Source: Deltaproteobacteria bacterium
Lineage (GTDB): Bacteria > Myxococcota_A > Polyangia > Polyangiales > Houyiibacteriaceae
DNA: 5,456 nt
Assembly (NCBI GenBank): GCA_027295555.1
Contig: JAPUKT010000167.1
Coordinates: 1-5,456 of the forward strand
Direction: 5' to 3'
Positions within the stretch are counted from its first letter, which is position 1. Every line of letters begins with the position of its first letter. The notes beneath the pieces are model-generated. The model had not been told where the DNA came from. It made no database searches and worked only from the letters and a program-made list of their open reading frames with translations. Below, piece by piece: positions 1 through 5,456 of the stretch. The translations under genes and the position numbers were made by a program.

Positions 1-42
1 CAGCGCCAGCGTCAGCGTCAGCGCCAGCGTCAGCGCCAGCGT
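1..42. repeat. CAGCGY hexanucleotide tandem repeat, open at left edge
   Basis: Seven uninterrupted 6-bp units of CAGCGC or CAGCGT run from base 1 to 42, in the order C, T, T, C, T, C, T at the sixth position. The array then decays into related sequence (TGGCGCCA, a perfect palindrome, at 43-50). It continues past the left edge, so its true length is unknown. On the minus strand the units read GCGCTG or ACGCTG. In the frame of the M23 gene they encode Trp-Arg (TGG CGC) or a stop plus Arg (TGA CGC). Because the unit is a multiple of three, copy-number change would not shift the frame, but the G/A difference decides whether a unit is coding or a stop. Confidence 0.9.
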
Positions 43-1418
43 TGGCGCCAGTGGTTGCGTCGGTGTTTGCCTCGCCGCGCCTTCTTTGGCTTCGTGAGGC
101 TGGCCTGCCCGCGTCGCGTGAGCTCTGGCGGGAACACGTACGCTGCTAGGTGGCCGAGCGGGTCCAAGACTTCGCCGTCTTTGAAGAGGCCAAAGTGAAG
201 GTGAGGGCCTGAGTCGCGAACCCCAGTTTGACCCACGACGCCGAGCGGCTGTCCCGCAGCGACTTCCTGACCGATCTGCACGTCGTAACTCTCGAGGTGC
301 GCGTACAGACTGACGACGCCGTGGCCGTGGTCGATCTCTACGAACAAGCCTCTTGGTCCCATGTGGCGCTCGTGGACGAGTAGGGCGCCCCAGGGTTCGA
401 GCGCGATGTTCGCGCGGCGCTCCCAATCCACACCGGCGAAGATCACGACGCCCGAGGCAACCGCTCGGACGGGCTCTCCCGCTTCGGAGGCCAAGTCGAT
501 GCCATGGTGCAGGCGCCGGCCGTTATCTCGGAGCTCTCCGAGGCCGCTCGTCGCAATGCGCGGAAACCCATCGAGCGGGCTGACGAACCGAATCCCAGCA
601 AGCCTACGACCATTGCGATTCGTCTCGGCGTGACTGCGCAGCAGTCGTCGACGCGCGGTCAGAATGCGATCTTCGGGACCGGTATCCCCGACCTTGTCTC
701 CCCAGACGAAATGCGAAACCGAATGCCGATGGGGAACCGAGTCGAAGGCTCGATCGATCTGCGGGCACTGCTGGCTGAACACGCTCACCAACGCCGCAGC
801 GAAATAGAGGTTGGCCTCGGGGTCCACGAGCCATTCCCGATTGAATGGGAAAGCGCCGATGTCGAGCTCCTTACGCTGCCACCCACTGCGGGTGTACACG
901 CCGAATCGATACACGCCCCTGCGAACGTGATGACGGTGCATTCCGACGTTGATCAAGGTGAGGCCCGTTCCGTAACTGCTGTTCAGTTGTGTAGCGCACG
1001 CGCTTTGCGTGTACACGAGCGCAGCCATGAGCCACGGATCGACCTCGAACTCGCGGCTATACTGAACGATGGCCTCGGCGTAGGTCGCTAGGTCCTCGCG
1101 GGTCGTCTCTACGGGGCAGAGATCCGCCATCGCTGCGGCGAGCTCGTCGGGCGAGACCGTGGCCGGCGAGGGCGGCTCGTCAGGCCAATAGGAAAGGTCT
1201 ACGAGGCCAGCTCCCCGGGGCCGGAGCCCGAGACGCCTCAGCTCCTGGGCATCCAAAGATCCCGGCTGCTCGGCTCTATGCAGTGCAGGCGTATCCGAAA
1301 GCACCACGTCTGTCCGCAGGCGCCGCTCCCATGGCGTCCGTTGGGCATGGGTCGGTTGAAGGGTGACCATCAGGGCGCAAAGGACGATCAAGCTCAGCAA
1401 ACTAGCGAGGGATTTCAA
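30..1418 (-). CDS. Secreted M23 metallopeptidase with N-terminal transglycosylase-like domain
   Basis: This 462-residue protein is predicted to be a periplasmic or exported peptidoglycan endopeptidase. Residues 1-25 form a Sec signal peptide (basic start, hydrophobic core, probable cleavage after THA). Residues about 105-245 resemble a lytic transglycosylase (SLT, lysozyme-fold) domain: VDPWLMAALVYTQSAC, then GTGLTLINVG, then DPEANLYFAAALVSVF. The position of the catalytic Glu is Gln138, so this part may be inactive or only bind glycan. Residues about 277-425 are a LytM/M23 domain with all key residues visible: zinc ligands H304 and D308 (HHGID) and H408 (HLHF), with probable catalytic H374 (YAHLE) and H406. 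The C-terminal tail (about 441-462) is very basic and ends in a Trp/Arg-rich stretch derived from the hexamer repeat. The start codon is TTG, supported by a GGAG ribosome site 7 bases upstream and by the signal peptide directly after it. I see no co-transcribed partner in the window. Confidence 0.9.
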   Translation of the reverse strand: MKSLASLLSLIVLCALMVTLQPTHAQRTPWERRLRTDVVLSDTPALHRAEQPGSLDAQELRRLGLRPRGAGLVDLSYWPDEPPSPATVSPDELAAAMADLCPVETTREDLATYAEAIVQYSREFEVDPWLMAALVYTQSACATQLNSSYGTGLTLINVGMHRHHVRRGVYRFGVYTRSGWQRKELDIGAFPFNREWLVDPEANLYFAAALVSVFSQQCPQIDRAFDSVPHRHSVSHFVWGDKVGDTGPEDRILTARRRLLRSHAETNRNGRRLAGIRFVSPLDGFPRIATSGLGELRDNGRRLHHGIDLASEAGEPVRAVASGVVIFAGVDWERRANIALEPWGALLVHERHMGPRGLFVEIDHGHGVVSLYAHLESYDVQIGQEVAAGQPLGVVGQTGVRDSGPHLHFGLFKDGEVLDPLGHLAAYVFPPELTRRGQASLTKPKKARRGKHRRNHWRQRWR

Positions 1419-1592
1419 GCAGCACTCCGGATAAGAACAGCATGCCTCCCTGGCCAGACGCCACCAACTTTATGGGCTAAGTCTCCAATTTTTTTGAGAT
1501 CTTCAAAGGTTTTGCGACCTTGGCCCATGTCCGCTAGGGTGCCGTCAAGCCATGCGGCGAAACACGTGATGACTGACCACGTTGGGACAAAA
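1419..1592. other. Divergent intergenic region, AT-richer than surroundings
   Basis: This gap of about 174 bp lies between the divergent starts of the M23 gene and the unrecognised plus-strand gene. If the latter starts at 1527 the gap is about 108 bp. It is clearly less GC-rich than its flanks, most strongly at about 1466-1515, which includes a run of seven T at 1489-1495. Such composition fits a shared promoter region, but I could not find a convincing -35/-10 pair with correct spacing on either strand. I also see no hairpin in front of the T run that would make it an intrinsic terminator. Confidence 0.4.
1425..1428 (-). promoter_or_regulatory. Shine-Dalgarno GGAG for the TTG start of the M23 gene
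   Basis: On the minus strand GGAG is followed by seven bases and then TTG AAA TCC. The spacing is normal for a ribosome binding site. It supports a rare TTG initiation codon at 1416-1418, because the signal peptide begins there and no in-frame ATG gives a complete leader. Confidence 0.6.
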
Positions 1593-2489
1593 ATGGGGGA
1601 GCGCCTCGCATCGCTAGCCAACCGTCAAGAGCTTTTCGCTCGGCGACAGTACGAACCGGTGATTGCGCGCGATGCTCTGGCGAACGCGACTGCAACATGG
1701 TTTGGCGTGGGTGTTGCCACCGACACCGCCAGCTGCGGACTTCCCATCGACGTGCTCGTTCTCGTGTTCGCCCAAGAGATGGTTCGTCGAGAGCTCGGCC
1801 ATGCGAAGAGCACCATTTTGATCGCGGACAGCAATGCATGTGATGCCGGCGTCCCGCGACTCGACGTGCACCGCGCAGCGTCACTGGCGCAAGCGCCGCT
1901 CGAAGTGCTGATCGAACGCTTTGGTTTTCCGGTGGAGGTCCGTCGCGCCTCGGCGTTGGCTCCAGCATCCGAAGTCGAACGCAAGCAGTCAGCTCTGGAG
2001 ATTGAAAACGGCTACGTGGCCCAGCAACTCGTGCAGACGGAGATCATGCGCGAGCGCGGCGCCGGGGTGAAGGTAGGTTGGGCGCTCTCTGCGTGTACCT
2101 ACGACGAGACTTATTTCGATCGGTTGTACACAAGCCGCTTCGGTCGCCAGGTGACTTTCGCCTACACGATCGGCGGCCGCACGCTCAATCCGCACCGTCC
2201 GCGGGCCTGCCCGAATCTGTGCCGTGAGCCTCGAGAACGCTTGCTGCTTGGTGCTCGCGAAAACGCAGTTCGCAAGCTCTATAACGACACGAGCGTCACC
2301 GCCGCCAAGGGCTATCGCCGTTTGCTTGGCAAGCTTGCTCGGGCGTATCGCCACCTCACCGGCGAGGACCCCGGCACGCCCGAGAGCTTCCTTCAGTTTG
2401 TGGTCGATGTCTCGGCCGCGTCGACTACTGGAGGAACGCGGCGAGCCCGCGAATCGCGAGCCGGCCTCCCTTCGACTTTGTCTCCTTGA
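1593..2489 (+). CDS. Protein of unrecognised family (about 298 aa)
   Basis: I do not recognise this protein. The frame is open from 1278, but that start would lie inside the divergent M23 gene. I prefer ATG 1593, with GGGA 5 bases upstream; ATG 1527 and ATG 1569 (or GTG 1566) are alternatives. From ATG 1593 it is a soluble-looking protein without signal peptide or membrane segment. It has an early hydrophobic strand/helix (PIDVLVLVFAQEMVRRELG, 51-69), then STILIADSNA (73-82), GVKVGWAL (158-165), DETYFDRLY (171-179), and a Pro/Arg-rich segment (GGRTLNPHRPRACPNLC, 194-210). The last 20 or so residues are basic and low in structure. The alternation of a Rossmann-like strand with a following 'LIAD' strand faintly recalls class I aminoacyl-tRNA-synthetase or related nucleotide-binding folds, but I see no clear HIGH or KMSKS motif, so no function is assigned. 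Its 3' end overlaps the convergent sulfotransferase by 65 bp. Confidence 0.65.
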   Translation: MGERLASLANRQELFARRQYEPVIARDALANATATWFGVGVATDTASCGLPIDVLVLVFAQEMVRRELGHAKSTILIADSNACDAGVPRLDVHRAASLAQAPLEVLIERFGFPVEVRRASALAPASEVERKQSALEIENGYVAQQLVQTEIMRERGAGVKVGWALSACTYDETYFDRLYTSRFGRQVTFAYTIGGRTLNPHRPRACPNLCREPRERLLLGARENAVRKLYNDTSVTAAKGYRRLLGKLARAYRHLTGEDPGTPESFLQFVVDVSAASTTGGTRRARESRAGLPSTLSP

Positions 2490-3309
2490 AGGCTCGAACC
2501 TGGACGTCGTTCAGGGCGCCTTGCCCTTGCCTGGCTTCGCCGGCGCGAAGAAACGACTGCGGCTTCACGCCGCGCTCGAGGAGGAGCGCCGTTGCATGGT
2601 CGAAGATCCGTTCACGACGTTTCATCTCTTCGAACCCACTCTCGGTCACCGCGCGGTCGATCATGCGCTCTTTTCGCTCCCAGCCGAGGAAGTCGACGAT
2701 TCGCTCGATGCACGCGCGTCGGTCACCGAGGAGGTTTTCGTAGCGAAGGATCAACACGTCCGCGTCCGAAGCGTGCTCGTGCCACCCAGCGACGTGGTCG
2801 AACCACGAGCCGTATTGCACGCGTCCCCGCATGAACCGCCGGTAGAACTCGTCGAGTGTTCCTTCGAACCCGAGGTATGCCCGATAGAAGTGAAAGTACG
2901 ATATGAGCACGTCGGGGCCTTCACGTTCGACGTAGATGTAGCGCGCGCCATCGGGGAGCCACTGCCGCGGCAAATGGCTCTTGAAGATGCGCGGCGAGGG
3001 GAAGGCATTCAGATCGGCAGCGGTCACCTCGCCGATCGCCAGCGAGCGTTCGAACCAGGGCGATACTTGGGTCAGGTGCGGCGGATCGGGCTGCTCGTCA
3101 TGCGTCAACAAGTAGAGAATCCACTGGGTGAGGGTCGTTCCTGAGCGTGGATAGCTCGAAATGAACACGTCGTCCGGACGCACCTCCAGCTCCATACGTC
3201 CGCGCAGGAAATTGCCGATCCGGCGAGCATTGTCGAGATTGCGAACAGCCGAATCGAGGACGCTCGTCGTGAGCCTGAGGACCCGGCTTGCTGTCTTGGT
3301 TGGCCGCAT
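2425..3309 (-). CDS. PAPS-dependent sulfotransferase (Sulfotransfer_1 family)
   Basis: This 294-residue protein, a usual length for the family, should transfer a sulfuryl group from PAPS to a hydroxyl or amine acceptor that cannot be named from sequence. The 5'-phosphosulfate loop is SYPRSGTTL (52-60). The catalytic base is expected to be H112 in FKSHLP (109-114). The 3'-phosphate site is REGPDVLIS (129-137), with Arg and Ser at the canonical eight-residue spacing. ADVLILRYENLLGD (183-196) matches the conserved 'vLxlrYEdl' segment. The C-terminal PAPS-binding RKG loop is altered to FLRAGEARQGQG (253-264), so the usual Lys is Ala. There is no signal peptide; it is probably cytoplasmic. ATG 3309 is preceded by AGGG at seven bases. 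It starts 30 bp from a divergent TSUP transporter gene. Its TAG stop at 2425-2427 lies inside the coding region of the gene on the other strand. Confidence 0.92.
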   Translation of the reverse strand: MRPTKTASRVLRLTTSVLDSAVRNLDNARRIGNFLRGRMELEVRPDDVFISSYPRSGTTLTQWILYLLTHDEQPDPPHLTQVSPWFERSLAIGEVTAADLNAFPSPRIFKSHLPRQWLPDGARYIYVEREGPDVLISYFHFYRAYLGFEGTLDEFYRRFMRGRVQYGSWFDHVAGWHEHASDADVLILRYENLLGDRRACIERIVDFLGWERKERMIDRAVTESGFEEMKRRERIFDHATALLLERGVKPQSFLRAGEARQGQGALNDVQVRAFKETKSKGGRLAIRGLAAFLQ

Positions 3310-3316
3310 GATCAGA

Positions 3317-3320
3317 CCCT
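3317..3320 (-). promoter_or_regulatory. Shine-Dalgarno AGGG of the sulfotransferase gene
   Basis: Minus-strand AGGG is followed by seven bases and ATG. It lies in the 30-bp gap between two divergent start codons. That gap is too short for two full promoters, so at least one promoter must lie within the opposing coding sequence. Confidence 0.5.
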
Positions 3321-3339
3321 GACTACCCTAGCACCGCGA

Positions 3340-4080
3340 ATGGAAGCCCTAGCACACATCGCGACGCCCGAATTCGCGGCGGCTTTCGCCATCACGTTCA
3401 TTGCGGCGACTCTTCAGAGCACGGTGGGCTTCGGCTTCGCCCTCCTGAGCGTGCCCGTGCTCTCGCTTCTGAACCCCGTTTTCGCCCCGGTCCCGCAGTT
3501 GATCGTCGTTTTACCTCTCACGATCGCCATCGTCGTTCGCGAATGGCGAGCCGTCGAGCCACGAAGCACGGTCTGGATCTTCGCGGGACGGATTCCCGGC
3601 GCATTCCTCGGCGTCGCGTTGCTCAAGCTCCTCTCCACTCCGGCCCTGGACGTTCTCATGTCCTTCATGGTGTTGCTCGGCGTGACTCTCGTGGTAGGGC
3701 GCGCGACGTTCCGGCGTACCCCATGGAGCGAGTTTGCGGCTGGTACCGCTTCCGGCACCATGGCGATGGTCTCGGCCATCGGCGGACCGCCCATTGCGCT
3801 CCTCTATCGAAACGACACCGGACCCACGGTGCGCGCCAATCTCGGCCTGGTCTTTGCGATCGGAGTCTGCATCACGCTCACCGTTCGCACGGGGGCGGGC
3901 GAAGTGAGCCTGAACGAGGTGGCTGTCGGCCTTGCATTGATTCCCGCCGTCCTGATGGGCCTCCGGGCGAGCCGGGGTCTGCTTCCCCGAGTCGAGGGGA
4001 CGGGTCTTCGCAACGCCATCGTCATCGTCGCCGGTGCAGCGGCTCTGATATTGTTCGTCCGCGGGGTGCTCAACTGGTGA
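3340..4080 (+). CDS. TSUP (TauE/SafE) family membrane transporter
   Basis: This 246-residue inner-membrane protein has about seven to eight hydrophobic segments, roughly at 11-43, 52-66, 77-99, 103-121, 131-156, 168-182, 193-209 and 224-243. Both signature loops of the two-repeat family are visible: STVGFGFALLSVP (27-39) in the first half and SAIGGPPIALLYRN (145-158) in the second. Length is typical. Family members move sulfur-containing or organic anions such as sulfite, sulfoacetate or taurine-derived products, but many are uncharacterised; the substrate here is unknown. ATG 3340 has no clear ribosome binding site, although the first membrane segment follows it well, so the start is plausible but not certain. 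The divergent sulfotransferase neighbour hints at a sulfur-related substrate (inference). The last 11 bases overlap the 3' end of the convergent L,D-transpeptidase gene, leaving no room for a separate terminator. Confidence 0.9.
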   Translation: MEALAHIATPEFAAAFAITFIAATLQSTVGFGFALLSVPVLSLLNPVFAPVPQLIVVLPLTIAIVVREWRAVEPRSTVWIFAGRIPGAFLGVALLKLLSTPALDVLMSFMVLLGVTLVVGRATFRRTPWSEFAAGTASGTMAMVSAIGGPPIALLYRNDTGPTVRANLGLVFAIGVCITLTVRTGAGEVSLNEVAVGLALIPAVLMGLRASRGLLPRVEGTGLRNAIVIVAGAAALILFVRGVLNW

Positions 4081-5456
4081 AATACACCCAGGTTGTCTCG
4101 GGCCGAAAGCGCACCGCATGCCAGGCGGGAGGCACGTCGGGATCGCTCCAATAGTAGAGCCAACGGGCGTCGACGGGTGGGATGTTGGTGCAGCCGTGGC
4201 TACGTACCTTGCCGAAGTCGGTGTGCCAATACGCCCCGTGAAGCGCGTACCCACCGTGGTAGTAGAGCGTCCATGGAACCTCTTCGACTTCGTAGAAGCC
4301 GTCGATGGGGTCGGTCGCGTTCATGGTGGTCGAAATGTACTTCTGCTGCACCTGGAACGTGCCCGTCGGCGGCTCGTAGCCTTCCTTGCCGCTCGATACC
4401 ACCGTTGCGTACACGGGCTTGTCGTCTTCGTACGCGACTAGTGTCTGATCGCTGAGGTCGACATGGATCCATTTCGTGTTTTCGGGAATGCCGCTCGGGC
4501 GCTTCACAGCGCGGACGATCCGTACTTCGTCACGAAGAACGATGCCGTTGGGTCCGGCGACGTACGCCTGGTCGCCGTCGCGAAACTCTTCCGTCACGAC
4601 GAAGCGAGCGTGCTTTTTGGCGACCCCAACATTGTGTAGTTTCCCTTGGCGGCGTTCGAGAAGGGGTCGATCCTCGCCGTACACGAACGCGAGCGGCAGC
4701 TCCCAGCCGCTTTTGCCCAACTGTTCACCGCGCACCACTTCCGGGTTGCGCAGCTCGACATCGTCCTCGCGCACGTAGCGGTTGCGTAGGGTGCGGTAGA
4801 ATACGGTGCCGTCGGCTTCCCTGGTCTCCTTTTCGCCGAGAGCGAGGAAGTAATCACCCTCCATCAGCGAAGCGACCACCTCGGGAGTCGGTCCCTTCTT
4901 TTCCATGGCGCGGCGTGCTTGCTTCTCTTCCTGGACCGTGGGCATCCGGTAGTAGCGCGGCGCGCGCTTCGTCGTCACCCGGGCGTACTGATAGGGGAGG
5001 CGCGCTTCGACCTTCGCAGGAGGGACACCGTAGGTGTCGCTGCTCGGGTTGTCGCCGACGTGAAAGCCGAGGCTCGTACAGACGTAGCCGAATGGCTCCG
5101 CCTTGTACCAAGTCCCGTCCTTACAACCTGAGCCGTTCACGATCCCGCCGACCCGAAGGGTGCCTCCCCGTCGGACGATTCCGGTGACGCCGGCCTTGTC
5201 ACCTGCTTTGTCGTAGACGAATGCATCGTATTGAAAGGCCTTGCCGAAGAGCTTGCTTTGACCGGGGTTGTTCTTCGGAGGCGAGGGAACGTCCCACTCG
5301 TTGGTTGGCGCCTGCAGCACCCGTTGCCCGTCCTCGGTTGCGGGTGATGCGGTCGCATCGTGTTTGGTGTTCTCGTCCCGTCCCTGGCGCTTTTCGACTC
5401 CCGTTTCCTGCTCCCCGAAGGCGACGGTGCCTCCGCCGATGCAAGCGGTGACGACG
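4070..5456 (-). CDS. L,D-transpeptidase (YkuD) lipoprotein, 5' end beyond the window
   Basis: This is an envelope enzyme of the YkuD class, expected to form 3-3 peptidoglycan cross-links or to attach proteins to the wall. The frame stays open to the right edge, so the gene is partial. The first visible residues are VVTACIGGG, a lipobox with the lipidated Cys at codon 5441-5443, followed by a hydrophilic linker of about 35 residues. In numbering from the in-frame GTG at 5318-5320, residues about 45-85 look like a bacterial SH3-type fold with Cys66 and Cys81. A second such region may lie near 150-190. The YkuD domain spans about 284-395: PPTGTF (317-322), H361 of ALHGAYW, and the active site SHGCTN with Cys377. 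The Asn two after Cys, instead of the common Arg, fits the 'SHGCxN' subtype followed by PxDARWLYYW. The gene ends 11 bp inside the convergent TSUP gene. Function as a hydrolase or wall anchor is also possible within this fold. Confidence 0.93.
   Translation of the reverse strand, partial: VVTACIGGGTVAFGEQETGVEKRQGRDENTKHDATASPATEDGQRVLQAPTNEWDVPSPPKNNPGQSKLFGKAFQYDAFVYDKAGDKAGVTGIVRRGGTLRVGGIVNGSGCKDGTWYKAEPFGYVCTSLGFHVGDNPSSDTYGVPPAKVEARLPYQYARVTTKRAPRYYRMPTVQEEKQARRAMEKKGPTPEVVASLMEGDYFLALGEKETREADGTVFYRTLRNRYVREDDVELRNPEVVRGEQLGKSGWELPLAFVYGEDRPLLERRQGKLHNVGVAKKHARFVVTEEFRDGDQAYVAGPNGIVLRDEVRIVRAVKRPSGIPENTKWIHVDLSDQTLVAYEDDKPVYATVVSSGKEGYEPPTGTFQVQQKYISTTMNATDPIDGFYEVEEVPWTLYYHGGYALHGAYWHTDFGKVRSHGCTNIPPVDARWLYYWSDPDVPPAWHAVRFRPETTWVYFTS
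5441..5452 (-). other. Lipobox VTAC of the L,D-transpeptidase
   Basis: Minus-strand codons GTC ACC GCT TGC encode V-T-A-C, which fits the [LVI][ASTVI][GAS]C signal peptidase II consensus. A Gly-rich, then charged linker follows. The residue after Cys is Ile, not Asp, which by the enterobacterial rule would send the lipoprotein to the outer membrane; this rule may not hold in the organism. The hydrophobic part of the signal peptide lies outside the window, so the call rests on the box and the downstream linker. Confidence 0.65.

Noticed and set aside
1..42. CRISPR-like array
   Set aside because: The 6-bp units are directly adjacent without spacers; this is a simple tandem repeat.
504..1091. 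195-codon plus-strand open frame
   Set aside because: It is antisense to the M23 gene and shows no motifs; long antisense frames are common in GC-rich coding DNA.
1374..1382. Lipobox in the M23 signal peptide (IVLC)
   Set aside because: Leu directly before Cys does not fit the consensus small residue, and a good signal peptidase I site (THA-Q) follows.
1481..1500. T run as an intrinsic terminator
   Set aside because: No GC-rich hairpin precedes the T run on the plus strand or the A run on the minus strand, and it sits between divergent gene starts.
1278..1592. 5' extension of the plus-strand unknown gene back to ATG 1278
   Set aside because: It would overlap the signal peptide and N-terminal coding part of the well-supported M23 gene on the other strand by about 140 bp, and the extension reads as low-pattern basic sequence.
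2224..3144. 306-codon plus-strand open frame
   Set aside because: It lies antisense to the sulfotransferase, whose PAPS motifs are clear, and its own translation shows no recognisable domain.
3511..4254. 247-codon minus-strand open frame
   Set aside because: It is a shadow of the TSUP transporter gene and L,D-transpeptidase 3' end; its product is a low-pattern, charged sequence.
5318..5320. GTG as the start of the L,D-transpeptidase
   Set aside because: The same frame continues open to the window edge and begins with a lipobox; starting at 5320 would give an envelope enzyme without any export signal.

Overview
The window is GC-rich, Gram-negative chromosomal DNA with tightly packed genes on both strands. 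The protein types suggest a free-living, large-genome Proteobacterium-like organism, most plausibly Myxococcota (former Deltaproteobacteria). They include a lipoprotein L,D-transpeptidase with a long linker and SH3-like regions, a secreted lysozyme-fold/M23 fusion and a PAPS-type sulfotransferase. This placement is inference from protein style, not from a marker gene. No rRNA, tRNA, CRISPR array, insertion sequence, integrase or defence gene is visible.

Layout, left to right: (1) a CAGCGY hexanucleotide repeat runs off the left edge and contains the stop codon of (2) a minus-strand secreted M23 endopeptidase with an N-terminal transglycosylase-like domain (30-1418, TTG start). (3) A 174-bp AT-richer gap separates it from (4) a divergent plus-strand gene of unrecognised family (about 1593-2489). 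(5) A minus-strand sulfotransferase (2425-3309) overlaps that gene tail to tail by 65 bp. (6) Only 30 bp upstream of the sulfotransferase start, a plus-strand TauE/SafE (TSUP) membrane transporter (3340-4080) diverges. It overlaps tail to tail by 11 bp with (7) a minus-strand L,D-transpeptidase. The reading frame of that last gene stays open to the right edge and begins there with a lipobox (VTAC), so it is a lipoprotein whose start lies outside the window.

Two themes can be read. The flanking genes both act on peptidoglycan: an M23 enzyme that would cut peptide cross-links and an L,D-transpeptidase that would make 3-3 links or attach proteins. They are not in one operon. The central divergent pair are both linked to sulfur: a sulfuryl-transfer enzyme and a transporter of a family that often moves sulfur-containing anions. 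A functional link between those two is only an inference from adjacency.

I found no convincing new multi-gene system. The points most worth a second look are the stop codon built from the hexamer repeat, the Glu-to-Gln change in the transglycosylase-like domain, and the unrecognised protein at 1593-2489.
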